64,000 bases of DNA, from positions 62,001 to 126,000 of the forward strand of contig NZ_JAQIYM010000007.1 in the NCBI RefSeq assembly GCF_028823535.1, read 5' to 3'. Position 1 is the stretch's first letter. Every line of letters begins with the position of its first letter. The notes below the pieces were generated by a model. That model ran no database searches, was not told the DNA's origin, and saw nothing but the letters and a program-made list of their open reading frames with translations. Origin of the DNA: Pseudomonas serbica. Lineage in GTDB: Bacteria; Pseudomonadota; Gammaproteobacteria; Pseudomonadales; Pseudomonadaceae. Below are positions 36,336 through 45,752 of this stretch, one piece after another. The position numbers and the translations under genes were made by a program.

Positions 36336-37362
36336 GAAGAAAAATAGAGCTGCAATTAACAGCGAGAGTGGTTCGTGAGGAGTATTCTTTTGTACATAGA
36401 GCCATGCCGACTAGTGAGAGTCGGGAGCCCAAGCATTCGATTTCAATAGAGATGATAGAAGATATCGAGCGCTGTATTGATCTTCTAGGTATTCCAAAGG
36501 AACGAAACCCCATCTTCATGCAAAGAGCTTACATTATGCCTTTTCTTGATTTTGCAAAGCGCGAATATATCCGGGCTCGGCGGCACTTCATGATTTGGTT
36601 GATGAAAAGGACTGGTTTGCGTCCTAGCGAAATGATCGAGATTAGCGTTAATCTACATGTGAAAATTTTACATGTTTAAAAAATATATATACCTACAAAG
36701 AAGCGTCGTCGAAAGCTCGCGCCATTGCGCAGTTCTCCTATCACTCTCAAGGATGCTAGGACATTTCAGCGGTATCTGATTGCGAGGTCAAAACACCTTG
36801 GTGTTTTGGCGGAGTTTGGCGGCGATGTTAATAAAAATGATGCTTTGTTCCTTTGTGTAGATGGAAGGTCGATTAAAAAGTATCTTTGGAAAGTGATTTT
36901 AAACGTATTGCAATTGCAGCCGGATATAAAGATCACCAAGCTTGCTTTAGCATGTTTAGACATCGTTTCATTACCTTGGAAGTTATGGTGCATCTAAGAG
37001 CATTCATGGAGCAAACGGGCACGCCTCGACGTGTGATGACGGAAAGTGACTACGAGTCAGTTCTTAAGAGAGTGGCGACTAAAACTGGTTACAGTGATAT
37101 ACACAGTCTTTGGCACTATATTGATATAGTATGGAATGAAATAGATGTGTGGGGAGGTGTTGATAGAGCGGTTGCGCGATTGCACGCAGCTGATCGGTTA
37201 TATGATGAGTTGTTAGCACTTAAGCACGACCTTGAAACGAGCGAAGCATCCCCAGCGGTAACAAAAGTGCTCCAAGGCGTAGCCAACCGGCTCAAGCCCA
37301 TCCTTGAGTCAGCGAAGGACGATTTCGACTCAGGTGAGAGGGAGTTAGACTTGTGGGGATAG
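36336..37362 (+). pseudogene. Tyrosine recombinase (integrase), truncated and frameshifted
   Basis: Three reading frames together give one integrase: 36336-36679 (KIELQLTARVVREEY and the box I Arg in MKRTGLRPSEMIEI), about 36690-36890 (TKKRRRKLAPLRSSPITLKD, ARTFQRYLIARSKHLGVLA), and 36886-37362 (LESDFKRIAIAAGYKDH, box II FSMFRHRFITLEVMVHL, and a WHYIDI candidate Tyr). The N-terminus is cut by the IS3 remnant. The stretch is much more AT-rich than its surroundings. It ends 38 bp before the duplicated methyltransferase tail, which is where the integrase of an island usually sits. Confidence 0.72.
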
Positions 37363-37399
37363 TTCATTAAATGACATGCATCGAGGGCTGCCCATAAAA

Positions 37400-37640
37400 T
37401 TCGCCACGAACCTTTTGTCCAGAACCAACCGATTGTCTACGAAGGCAAAGTCGAGCAACAGGCCGCGCCGTCCTATTGGTTCGTCCACACCCTGGGCGCG
37501 ATCTTCAGAGGCGCCCTCGAAGCGGGGCTGCAGATCAGCCATTTCAGGGAGTACCCGCATTCCAACCGCGAAGAGCTTTATGACCGCTACGAGGCGCAGG
37601 AGGCGCAGGTGCCGATGTGTTTTAGCTGGGTGGGGGTGAA
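37400..37640 (+). repeat. Direct repeat copy B (candidate attR)
   Basis: Matches 6670-6910 with nine substitutions. Upstream sequence is unrelated to copy A. It lies beside the integrase remnant. See the methyltransferase fragment for the reading frame. Confidence 0.75.
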
Positions 37641-37653
37641 ACGGGGCTATTGA
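37402..37653 (+). pseudogene. Methyltransferase 3' end (83 codons), duplicate of the gene at 6111
   Basis: The frame is open and reads RHEPFVQNQPIVYEGK and on to MCFSWVGVKRGY, then stop. It has no start codon or SAM-binding part. If the DNA between the copies is an island, this is the native tail of the chromosomal gene, and precise excision would rejoin it to codons from 6111. Confidence 0.8.
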
Positions 37654-37751
37654 TTACTCAGTGTAATAAGTGAAATTCAATTCGGGGACTCTATCGCTTT
37701 CTGCTCCAGTAATAAGATGGCTCCATCAAACCATCCCTACTGGAGAATCGC

Positions 37752-38582
37752 GTGAAAAAAACCATTATTGCCGCCCTGATAACTGCTGCCGCTAACTATG
37801 CCAACGCCGGCACGGTATTGGTTGTACTGTCGGATCAGGCGCAACTGGACCTGAAAGACGGCAAGGTCATGCAAACAGGTTTCTTCCTGAACGAACTAAT
37901 GCAACCGGTGCAGACTTTCATCGCGGCGGGTCAAACCGTCATATTTGCGACCCCTAGCGGCAAGGCGCCCACCGCGGACCAGAAATCCAATGATGTGAGC
38001 TTCTGGGGCAACGATGAAAATGCCCGTCAGGAAAGTCTCGCGCTGCTGGACACGCTAAAGCTGACCTCGAAGAGCGGCTCGCCGGCAATTAGCTTCGCGC
38101 AGGTTCAGAAAGTCGGCTACGACAAGTTCGATGCCGTCTTCGTGCCGGGCGGCCATATCCCGATGCAGGATCTGCTGAAGGACAAGCAACTGGGCCAACT
38201 GCTGACCAACTTCCATGAAAAAGGCAAAGTCACCGGCTTCACCTGCCATGGCACCATAGCCATGTTGTCGACGATCCCGGACGCGCACGGTTTTGTCTCC
38301 GCGCTGGAATCGGGCAAACAGCCGGCAGCGCCAGCCAACTGGATTTACAAGGGCTATAAAGTCACCGCCTTCACCGACGCGGAAGAGGAGCAGGCCAAAG
38401 GTTTCCTCGGCGGCGGCCATATGAAACTGTTCCCGCAGGACGGCCTGACGGCAGCCGGTGCTCACTTCTCCGAAGCCAAGCCATGGAGCGTGAATGTCAT
38501 TGAAGACCGCGAAGTCATTTCCGGCCAGAATCCACAGTCGGCAAAGGCAGTCGCCGTGGCCATGCTGGCAAAAATGAAGTAA
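37752..38582 (+). CDS. Exported DJ-1/PfpI-family protein
   Basis: 276 residues with a signal peptide (ending NYANAG). DJ-1/PfpI features are VFVPGGHIPMQDL, the nucleophile Cys in GFTCHGTIAML and an upstream Glu in the LNELMQP region. Larger Hsp31-like members with this length act as glyoxalase III or chaperones in the cytoplasm; the signal peptide makes a periplasmic role likely. It is the first complete gene after the proposed island boundary. A hairpin follows. Confidence 0.85.
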   Translation: MKKTIIAALITAAANYANAGTVLVVLSDQAQLDLKDGKVMQTGFFLNELMQPVQTFIAAGQTVIFATPSGKAPTADQKSNDVSFWGNDENARQESLALLDTLKLTSKSGSPAISFAQVQKVGYDKFDAVFVPGGHIPMQDLLKDKQLGQLLTNFHEKGKVTGFTCHGTIAMLSTIPDAHGFVSALESGKQPAAPANWIYKGYKVTAFTDAEEEQAKGFLGGGHMKLFPQDGLTAAGAHFSEAKPWSVNVIEDREVISGQNPQSAKAVAVAMLAKMK

Positions 38583-38603
38583 GCCTGGGCGGCGCGGCCG
38601 ACG

Positions 38604-38635
38604 CGCAAAGCCCCGATTTCACGGGGCTTTGCGCA
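38604..38635. terminator. Hairpin after the DJ-1/PfpI gene
   Basis: GCGCAAAGCCCCG pairs perfectly with CGGGGCTTTGCGC across a six-base loop. No T-run follows on the plus strand, so it may be a weak terminator or RNA-stabilising hairpin. Confidence 0.6.
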
Positions 38636-38827
38636 CCCAGCCTTATTGCAAGATCAGCAGCTACACCGTCAATGCGCAGTTCTGCCTTGACCCAACTCGA
38701 CCTGAACCGCCACATCCCCTCCGTATCATCCGTGAATACGGGCAAACATGATGCGCGGCATCAATCCGTTGCGGCTTCACCGCTTGGTCTAGTCCCGGCA
38801 CGCTGACGTTAAGCCTCACGGGCAGGA

Positions 38828-39778
38828 TCATTTCGATTCCTCACCCAAGGTGCCGGTGTAGTGAGCCAGGCGCTTCTCCACGTCGGCTTTCGTCTGCAAC
38901 CCAAGCTCCATCAGTTGTTTGATACGGGCCTGCGCTGCCGGGCGTTTTACCGAGCCGATGAAACCATCCCATTCGGCGGCGATGGCTTCGTTCGGTGGCA
39001 GGCTGGCAGCATTGACCAGGCGCTTTATGTCAGCAATTGACTGCTTGTCGAATCGCGCGATACGCCGGGCCATGGTGTCGACGAACTTGTCGAGTTCGGC
39101 ATCGGGCAGCGCGCGGTTGACGTAGCCATAGCGTTCGGCGAGTTCGCCATTGATGTCGTTGCCGGTGAGCAGCACTTCCAGTGCGCGCCCACGGCCGATC
39201 AGCCGTGGTAGACGCGCCATCGGACCGCCTCCGGGCACGAGAGCGGCACCGATTTCCCATTGCGAGAGGATGGCTTTCTCGCGGCTGGCAAAGCGCATGT
39301 CGCTGGCCAAGGCCAGTTCGCTACCGACACCGGTGGCACGGCCGCGAATCGACACGATCGACACCACCGGTGCTTTGCTCAACCGCACCAGCATGTCGGG
39401 CAACGGCGGCAACCCGGTGGGGCCGTTGGGAAGGCTGGTGGTGTCAGTCAGCGGGGGAACGAAGTCATAGTGGGTGAGGAAGAAATCCGGCACGTCACTG
39501 TCGAACACCACGACCACCAGTTTCGGATCGGATTCGATGGCAGTAACCACCTCGTTCAGCTGCGGCATGGTTTCGGGACCGTAGATGTTGTACGGCGGGT
39601 TGTGGAAGGTGACCCGCCAGTACTGAGGTGTGACACGTGTGAGCTTGATTTCCTGTTTGACCGCGCTGGTAGGTGAGGCTTTATCGGTTGTTGAGGGGGA
39701 AGTCTCGCCAGCAAGCGCCGCGCCTGTCGTCGCCAGACTGGCGAAAATCAGTGCAGCCGATAGCAACTGAAGTCTCAT
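38828..39778 (-). CDS. Exported enoyl-CoA hydratase/isomerase-fold protein
   Basis: 316 residues. The first 23 form a clear signal peptide (LLSAALIFASLATTGAALAG). A complete crotonase fold follows: WRVTFHNPPYNIYG, SIRGRATGVGSELALASDMR, IGAALVPGGGPMARLPRLIG and AERYGYVNRALPD. The usual catalytic Glu in the GxG loop region is not obvious. Crotonases work on CoA thioesters, which do not occur in the periplasm, so the substrate must differ or the fold is used otherwise. Upstream lies a 509-bp region without a gene, then a LysR gene in the other direction. Confidence 0.8.
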   Translation of the reverse strand: MRLQLLSAALIFASLATTGAALAGETSPSTTDKASPTSAVKQEIKLTRVTPQYWRVTFHNPPYNIYGPETMPQLNEVVTAIESDPKLVVVVFDSDVPDFFLTHYDFVPPLTDTTSLPNGPTGLPPLPDMLVRLSKAPVVSIVSIRGRATGVGSELALASDMRFASREKAILSQWEIGAALVPGGGPMARLPRLIGRGRALEVLLTGNDINGELAERYGYVNRALPDAELDKFVDTMARRIARFDKQSIADIKRLVNAASLPPNEAIAAEWDGFIGSVKRPAAQARIKQLMELGLQTKADVEKRLAHYTGTLGEESK

Positions 39779-40287
39779 AGGAGTGTCTCCAGAGAAATGC
39801 CTGAGGGCATGCGAATTCCCGTTGAGCTACAGATGGCCTGCCAATTGATCGGGCCGAGAAAAATCACGCCCGTTGCTCCGTTCCGTCGCGGGTCAACACA
39901 TGAGCATGGGTTTCGTGCGCATGACCGGAATGCGGCCCGACACGGTCGGCAGTAGCGGCTGAAGTTGGCAGGTGGCTCGATAGACCCGGAAACACCGAGT
40001 CCAGGGGGGCGAAACATGTCGCCTTACGCCGGCAGCGCCGAATGCTCAAGCGTAGCAGCGAATAATCGGCTCGCAAGGCGCCCATTCGGATGAGATCACC
40101 GACAGCACAATCGGCCACCCAATGGCCAAGCAGCAGGCGATGAAACTTGATTCGATACCGCCTGGGATTCTGTGGCACTACATCCTTTTCAGGGGTAATA
40201 ATTTGTCATCCCGGGGCAGCAGCAAAAAAACTCTTTCGGGCTTCATGTCCCGCTACAACGCAAGTTTTCATTGGAGTAAAGCCACCC
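39779..40287. other. 509-bp gene-free region
   Basis: No reading frame has convincing codon use, ribosome site or family resemblance. It must hold the promoters of the exported crotonase gene (left) and the LysR gene (right). I see no repeat or strong palindrome. Confidence 0.5.
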
Positions 40288-41196
40288 ATGGAAGCCAACC
40301 GATTCGGCGACATCGCTGCGTTTGTCTGCGCTGTAAAGGTTGGAAGTTTTACCTGCGCGGCCGCCTCACTTGGTCTGACCCGATCGGCTGTAGGTAAAAG
40401 TATCGTTCGTCTTGAAGGTCGGATGGGAGCTCGGCTTCTGAATCGCACGACGCGCAAACTGAGCCTGACTGACGAGGGCTACGTCGCCTATGAGCGCTGG
40501 AAGCAAATTCTCGAGGATCTTGATGAAGTGGATGCAACCATGGCCTTGCGTCGTGGACGGCCAACCGGCACGTTTAAACTCACAGCGCCCCTTTCCTTTG
40601 GTCAGCGCCATATCCTGCCGATTCTGGATGCTTATCTGAAGCAATGGCCTGAACTTCGTGCGGACGTTTGGTTTACCGATCGCTTTGTCGATCTGGTCGA
40701 AGAGGGTGTCGACATAGCCATCCGCATTGGCGCGCCAAATGACGATTCACAACTATTAACCAGAACCGTGGGTTGGCAGCAGTTCGCAACGTGTGCCTCG
40801 CCCTCATATCTGGCCCGTTGCGGTGTTCCACAAATGCCTGCGGATCTGGTCGGGCATGACACCATCGCTTTCATCAGTGGCCAGGCCAGTGTCTGGCGTT
40901 ACCAGACACCCACCGGCCTTTATTTCCATGAACGACCAGGGCGGTTGAACATAGACAGTTCTGAAGCCATGCGCGAAGCGGCGTTGACGGGTATTGGCCT
41001 GATTCACTTGCCGACCTATATCACCGGTAACGACTTGCGCGACGGAACGTTGGTGGAAGTGCTCAAACCTTATCGCGCATCGCCCGACCCCATCCGGGTT
41101 GTCTATGCGAGCAAGCGTCAGTTGTCACCGCGTGTCCGCGCGTTTATCGATCTGTTGGTTGAGCGCTGGGAATCAGGTTTGCCGTGGGAAACCTGA
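40288..41196 (+). CDS. LysR-family regulator
   Basis: 302 residues from the ATG at 40288; longer in-frame starts upstream read into non-coding sequence. The HTH reads FVCAVKVGSFTCAAASLGLT and RSAVGKSIVRLE, followed by RTTRKLSLTDEG. The CrgA-like effector domain has AIRIGAPNDDSQLLTR. It precedes the luciferase-like oxidoreductase by 106 bp in the same direction and may regulate it, or the exported crotonase gene in divergence. Confidence 0.88.
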   Translation: MEANRFGDIAAFVCAVKVGSFTCAAASLGLTRSAVGKSIVRLEGRMGARLLNRTTRKLSLTDEGYVAYERWKQILEDLDEVDATMALRRGRPTGTFKLTAPLSFGQRHILPILDAYLKQWPELRADVWFTDRFVDLVEEGVDIAIRIGAPNDDSQLLTRTVGWQQFATCASPSYLARCGVPQMPADLVGHDTIAFISGQASVWRYQTPTGLYFHERPGRLNIDSSEAMREAALTGIGLIHLPTYITGNDLRDGTLVEVLKPYRASPDPIRVVYASKRQLSPRVRAFIDLLVERWESGLPWET

Positions 41197-41302
41197 AAAT
41201 ATTGGGGACTCGCAGGACCGTGTGAGGGTCTGTTGGTGGTGTTTATCCGAGGTCAGGATTCAATAAAGATGTCAGTCATCGTCACTTACCGAGACTGCCA
41301 TT

Positions 41303-42325
41303 ATGACAATCGCCACCCAACGCTCACTGCAAGTGCAACTTGGCGCCTTACCGACCGCCGATCCTTCGCTTGAGCGTCACCCTGGTTTTCAACGCCTGTT
41401 CCGACCACAGGCGCTGACGGTTGGGCTGATTTTGCCCCTCGAAACCCACGCCGGCCGAGCGGCACCGACCATGCATGATCACGTGGAAATGGCGCAACGC
41501 GCCGAGGCGCTTGGTTTTGGCGCGCTATGGATGCGTGACATTCCTTTCTACGACCCGGATTACAACGATGTGGCGCACATCTTTGAGCCCCTGGTCTACA
41601 TCGGCTTCCTGGCCGCAGCCACACGCAGCATCGTCCTGGGAACCACCGGTATCGTGCTGCCTACCCACGAGCCTATGTATCTGGCCAAGCAAGCGACGTC
41701 CCTGGATCAGTTGAGCGAAGGGCGGCTGGTGTTGGGGTTGTCTTCGGGCGATCGATACAGCGATTACCCGATGCTAGGTATCGATTATGAAACCCGTGGT
41801 GATCGCTACCGTGATGCCTTCTCGGTGTTTCGCACCCTGATTGAACAGGACTTTCCGCGCTTTCGCTCCGAGCGATTCGGTGGTTCATCCGGAAACCTCG
41901 ACCTGGTGCCGAAAGCGCCGTATGGACGCGTCCCTTCTATCGCTGTCGGCCAGGCGCAGCAGAGCATCGAGTGGTTGGCTGAACACCTTGATGGCTATCT
42001 GGCCGGCGTGCAAAGCCCCGAGCGGCTGGCATCGTTGGGCGAGAGCTGGCACGCCAAAGTGCGTAACATTGAAGGGCGAAACGATTTCAAACCGTTAGGC
42101 CTAGGCGGATATCTGGACCTCAGCGACTACCCGGACCAGCCATTCCAGCGCATCCAGGGAGGCTTCCGGGCGGGGCGTAACGGCCTGCGCAATTACCTGG
42201 AGCAAGCACAAGCTGCCGGTATTTCGCATATAGCGCTCAACCCCAAGGTCAGCCGTCAACCCTACGGCGAGATTCTTGACGAGCTCGCTGAGCACATCTT
42301 GCCGTTATTCCCGTCGCATGTTTGA
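41303..42325 (+). CDS. LLM-class flavin-dependent oxidoreductase (luciferase-like)
   Basis: 340 residues. Bacterial-luciferase-fold marks are VGLILPLETHAG, AEALGFGALWMRDIPF, LGTTGIVLPTHEPMYLAKQA and DQLSEGRLVLGLSSGD. Such enzymes use reduced flavin (FMN or F420) for monooxygenation or hydride transfer; the substrate is unknown. It resembles members annotated as TIGR03571-type oxidoreductases. A LysR gene lies upstream. Confidence 0.85.
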   Translation: MTIATQRSLQVQLGALPTADPSLERHPGFQRLFRPQALTVGLILPLETHAGRAAPTMHDHVEMAQRAEALGFGALWMRDIPFYDPDYNDVAHIFEPLVYIGFLAAATRSIVLGTTGIVLPTHEPMYLAKQATSLDQLSEGRLVLGLSSGDRYSDYPMLGIDYETRGDRYRDAFSVFRTLIEQDFPRFRSERFGGSSGNLDLVPKAPYGRVPSIAVGQAQQSIEWLAEHLDGYLAGVQSPERLASLGESWHAKVRNIEGRNDFKPLGLGGYLDLSDYPDQPFQRIQGGFRAGRNGLRNYLEQAQAAGISHIALNPKVSRQPYGEILDELAEHILPLFPSHV

Positions 42326-42489
42326 GGTTTAGCCAACCCTCTCATGATCGATACCTGTCATCGCTTTTGGCGGGTCAGCGACTGTCCCCTCGCATCGTCC
42401 TGGCGCCGATGGGCATGCGCGTCAGGTATCAGACATGAGTGGACACTCACTTGTAGGATAACGAGACAACCACCGTCTGCCAGTCGACG

Positions 42490-43224
42490 TTAGAAGAAAT
42501 CAATTTCGTAGCCGAATCGTGATGCTGCATTGACGATGTGCTGCCCCATGATCTGGCGTGCCGCCGCCGCATTCCGGTCGGTCAACGCCTGCACCAGGTC
42601 TTCGTGCTCACCGCGTGCTGCATGCGGAATATTACTGAACACAGGGCCTCGTCGCGCAAAGTTCATGGTGATCAGTGCCCGCATTGGCTCGAGCACTGTG
42701 CGAATCATTGTCTCGAGATAGTCATTGCCAGACGCAGCGGCCACGGCTCGATGGAAGTCGAGGTCTGCGTTCACAGTGTCCAGCGTCGGTTCGCCCACGT
42801 ATTGCATTCGCAGGACCGCAGCCTGGATTGTTTTCAGCTTGTGGGGCGTCATGTGCGACGCCGCAAGTGCGGCAGCCTGGCTTTCCAGTACGGCCCGCAC
42901 TTCGAACATGTTGCGGATCGTATTGTCCCCGTCCAGCAACGGCGCGTGCTCGCGCTGGGGTGAGGCTTGCGGTGATGGGGTCGTGGCCGAGACGAACACG
43001 CCAACGCCCTGGCGTGACTGGATCAGTCCCTGCGCTCGAAGCGTCGCGATCCCTTCGCGCACGACGTTCCTGCTGACGCCGAAGTTTTGCGCGAGAAACT
43101 GCTCCGTTGGCAAGCGGTCTCCAGGACGCAATCGGCCAGACGCAATCTCATCACTCAACGAACGAGCGATGTGTTCAGCCAGATGAGGTCGCCGCGCCAC
43201 GGGTTGCACATTCATTTCGCTCAT
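42490..43224 (-). CDS. GntR-family (FadR subgroup) regulator
   Basis: 244 residues. The winged HTH reads HIARSLSDEIASGRLRPGDR, LPTEQFLAQNFGVSRNVVRE. The FCD effector domain has metal-binding character (DLDFHRAVAAASGN, HEDLVQAL, MGQHI). It is divergent from the enolase-superfamily gene at 43487, so it probably represses that operon until its sugar acid substrate appears. An alternative start lies three codons downstream. Confidence 0.88.
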   Translation of the reverse strand: MSEMNVQPVARRPHLAEHIARSLSDEIASGRLRPGDRLPTEQFLAQNFGVSRNVVREGIATLRAQGLIQSRQGVGVFVSATTPSPQASPQREHAPLLDGDNTIRNMFEVRAVLESQAAALAASHMTPHKLKTIQAAVLRMQYVGEPTLDTVNADLDFHRAVAAASGNDYLETMIRTVLEPMRALITMNFARRGPVFSNIPHAARGEHEDLVQALTDRNAAAARQIMGQHIVNAASRFGYEIDFF

Positions 43225-43244
43225 TCTTTTTCTTCCTTTCGCTT

Positions 43245-43269
43245 GTCTTCTTAATCTACATCAGAAGAC
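43245..43269. promoter_or_regulatory. Inverted repeat, candidate GntR operator
   Basis: GTCTTCT at 43245-43251 and AGAAGAC at 43263-43269 are perfect arms 11 bp apart, 21 bp upstream of the regulator start, in the divergent promoter region. Confidence 0.45.
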
Positions 43270-43486
43270 TTGTTCTCGACAGTTAAAACTGCGTTTCACT
43301 TTCGTCATAAAAAATAAAAGCTAATAAAAACAATTGGTTGAATGGCATTTAGACCAAGGTCTAGCGGAAAGCAGCAGTTGTTCAGTTGAAGGACAACAGA
43401 ACGTCATGTACGTTGTCCTCAAACCGGCACGGGCGAAATTCCAGAATCGCCGCGCCACCCATGCAACCTGCTTGAGGCGAAGTCCT

Positions 43487-44593
43487 ATGAAAATTGCCAG
43501 CATCGAAACCATTCCGCTTCGGATTCCCTTCACTACGGGTGGTCCGTCGGCCGGTGGGGTTTGGGGCCCGAAAGACCTGCAAATGGTCGATTCCCTGTTG
43601 GTTAAAGTCACCACGGACGAGGGTATCGTCGGCTGGGGCGAAACCTTCGGCTTCACCGCGATACCCGCGGTGAAAGTCGTGATCGACACGATCCTCGCGC
43701 CTGAGCTGATTGGCAGTGATGTGACGCGGCGCGAAAAACTGCAGGGGGATCTGCAGAAGAAGTTTCACGTCTTCGGTCGCAGTGGCGCGTTCATCTATGG
43801 CCTGTCGGCGATTGACATCGCGTTGTGGGATATCGCCGGCAAAGCGGCTGGTAAACCGATCTACCAGTTGCTGGGTGGCAGCGAGGCCACGTCGTTGGCG
43901 GCCTATGCAAGCTTGATCCGCTATGCCGACGCTGAACTGATTCGGGTCAATGTTCAGCGTGCGGTCAACAGCGGTTTCCGTCATCTCAAGTTGCATGAGG
44001 TGAATGCAGATGTCATTCGCGCTGCATGCGAAGCCGCCGGCCCCGGTGTGGAAATCACCCTGGACGTCAACGCCCCGTGGTCGGTTCGCGAAGCGCTCGA
44101 TATGACCGAGAAGCTGCGTCCTTTGAATCTGCGCTGGATCGAAGAGCCGGTGTGGCCGCCGGAAGACTATGCGGGCCTGGCGAGAGTGCGCCAACAGGGC
44201 GGCATCCGGGTTGCGGCCGGCGAAAACGCTTCGACGCTGATGGACTTCCAGCATCTGCTTGAAGCCGGCGCAGTCGATTTCATCCAGCCCAGCCCGGCAA
44301 AAATGGGCGGCATTACCGAACTGCAAAAAGTCTATGCGCTAGCCAATGCCCATGGCGTCACCGTGATGGTCCACGCCTTTTATGACGGCCCCGGCCTGTT
44401 GGCCGCCGTGCATGGCAGTGCCGCCCTCGGCGGCGCGAAGTCCTTGGTCGAATGGCGCTACTTCGATCTCGAAGCGCAGCTCTATGGCGACGCCATCATT
44501 CCGCGTAACGGCCGCATCGACGTACCCCAAGGGCCGGGGCTTGGAATCGAGCCGGACCAGGACGTCATTCGAGACTACCGCTTCAAACCTTAA
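43487..44593 (+). CDS. Mandelate racemase/muconate lactonizing enzyme-family protein (enolase superfamily)
   Basis: 368 residues from the ATG at 43487; the upstream in-frame extension lacks a ribosome site. Metal and active-site motifs: SAIDIALWDIAGKAAGKP, LKLHE on the second strand, LDVNAPW (Asp), WIEEPVWP (Glu), RVAAGENAS, and MVHAFYDGPG (His). The second-strand motif is K-x-H rather than the usual K-x-K, so one catalytic Lys is His. The family abstracts alpha protons from carboxylates, commonly as acid-sugar dehydratases. The 105-bp-downstream AEC transporter likely imports the substrate. Confidence 0.88.
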   Translation: MKIASIETIPLRIPFTTGGPSAGGVWGPKDLQMVDSLLVKVTTDEGIVGWGETFGFTAIPAVKVVIDTILAPELIGSDVTRREKLQGDLQKKFHVFGRSGAFIYGLSAIDIALWDIAGKAAGKPIYQLLGGSEATSLAAYASLIRYADAELIRVNVQRAVNSGFRHLKLHEVNADVIRAACEAAGPGVEITLDVNAPWSVREALDMTEKLRPLNLRWIEEPVWPPEDYAGLARVRQQGGIRVAAGENASTLMDFQHLLEAGAVDFIQPSPAKMGGITELQKVYALANAHGVTVMVHAFYDGPGLLAAVHGSAALGGAKSLVEWRYFDLEAQLYGDAIIPRNGRIDVPQGPGLGIEPDQDVIRDYRFKP

Positions 44594-44697
44594 CCGCAAC
44601 GGTCGCCTGGCCATTGCCGCGTTGATCGAGGCCGCCGTATCGGCCTCGATCAGCCACGACGACATTCTTGATAAAAATAAATACGAGGATTGAGCAC

Positions 44698-45639
44698 ATG
44701 TTAGACAGAATCGTAGGACCCATTTTGCCCGTCGCCTTTGTAATCGCGCTTGGCTACATCGCTGGCAAGCGCGGACGGCTTACCCATTCGGACAGCCTGC
44801 TGATCAGCCGGCTGGTACTCGGCTGGATCTTCCCGGCACTGCTGTTTGTCGGGATGGCGAGCACACCCCGTGAACAGCTCTTCGACTTCAAATTCGTCGC
44901 GGCTACCTTTATCGGCATCATGGGCATGTACACGATAGCGCTCGCGATCGGCTGGTTCACCACGCGTAATCTCAAGGTCGCGACGCTCAAGGGCTTCGTC
45001 AACGGTTACCCGGACGCGGCGTTCATGGGCATCCCGATCCTTGCAACGATGTACGGAGCCGGCAGCATTTATTCGGTGCTGGTGCTGAACCTGGTCGCAA
45101 GTCTGGTGATGATCCCCCTGACGACCATGTTGCTCACCATCGCCGATGGAAAGGGCAGTGGCGCTCAGGCGTTCGTGTCGAGCCTGTCGGGAGCGGTCCG
45201 CCGTCCGCTGATGTGGGCACCGGCCCTTGGCATTCTGATTTCGCTGCTGCAGGTCAAGCTGCCGCCGATTGCTGCGGAGTCGCTCAATCTTCTCGGCAAG
45301 GCAACGCCTGGCGTCTCCCTGCTGTGCCTGGGACTGATCATGTCGTCCGAGAAACTGAAAATGTCGGGTGAGGTGTGGGGCAACCTTGGGCTCAAGCTGC
45401 TCGTGCATCCGGTGTTGATGTTCGCCGCCACTGTGGTACTGGGCACTCATGGGCTTTACGCTCAACAGATGATCCTGCTTTGCGCGCTTCCGTCGGCGAC
45501 TATTCCGGCGATGTTCGCAAACCAGACCGGTGCCTATCAGAGTGAAGCCGCGACCTCCATCCTGGTCAGTACGGTGCTGTCGATCGTGACGTTCTCTTTC
45601 GCGATCTACCTGATTGATGGAGGGCTTGCCGCAGCCTGA
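44698..45639 (+). CDS. AEC-family transporter (auxin efflux carrier-like)
   Basis: 313 residues from the ATG at 44698 (GAGGA upstream). Ten hydrophobic segments are expected. Family marks are VIALGYIAGKRGRL, GYPDAAFMGIPILATMYG and the C-terminal CALPSATIPAMFANQTG. Bacterial AEC proteins such as MdcF and MleP move malonate or malate. It follows the enolase-superfamily gene and probably carries the same acid. Confidence 0.88.
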   Translation: MLDRIVGPILPVAFVIALGYIAGKRGRLTHSDSLLISRLVLGWIFPALLFVGMASTPREQLFDFKFVAATFIGIMGMYTIALAIGWFTTRNLKVATLKGFVNGYPDAAFMGIPILATMYGAGSIYSVLVLNLVASLVMIPLTTMLLTIADGKGSGAQAFVSSLSGAVRRPLMWAPALGILISLLQVKLPPIAAESLNLLGKATPGVSLLCLGLIMSSEKLKMSGEVWGNLGLKLLVHPVLMFAATVVLGTHGLYAQQMILLCALPSATIPAMFANQTGAYQSEAATSILVSTVLSIVTFSFAIYLIDGGLAAA

Positions 45640-45752
45640 CTGCTGATCGCTTCCAGGGTAGGGCGGTGCCCGCGCAGGGCCGCAATCGGCAACGGACAAA
45701 AACCATTGCGGACCGCTATCCTTGGCCCATGCTCATCGAACGGGTTCTCCCC

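Noticed and set aside
39864..40178. 104-codon minus-strand frame in the 509-bp gap
   Set aside because: No ribosome site and an irregular composition (HSGHAHETHAH end). I could not support it as a gene.
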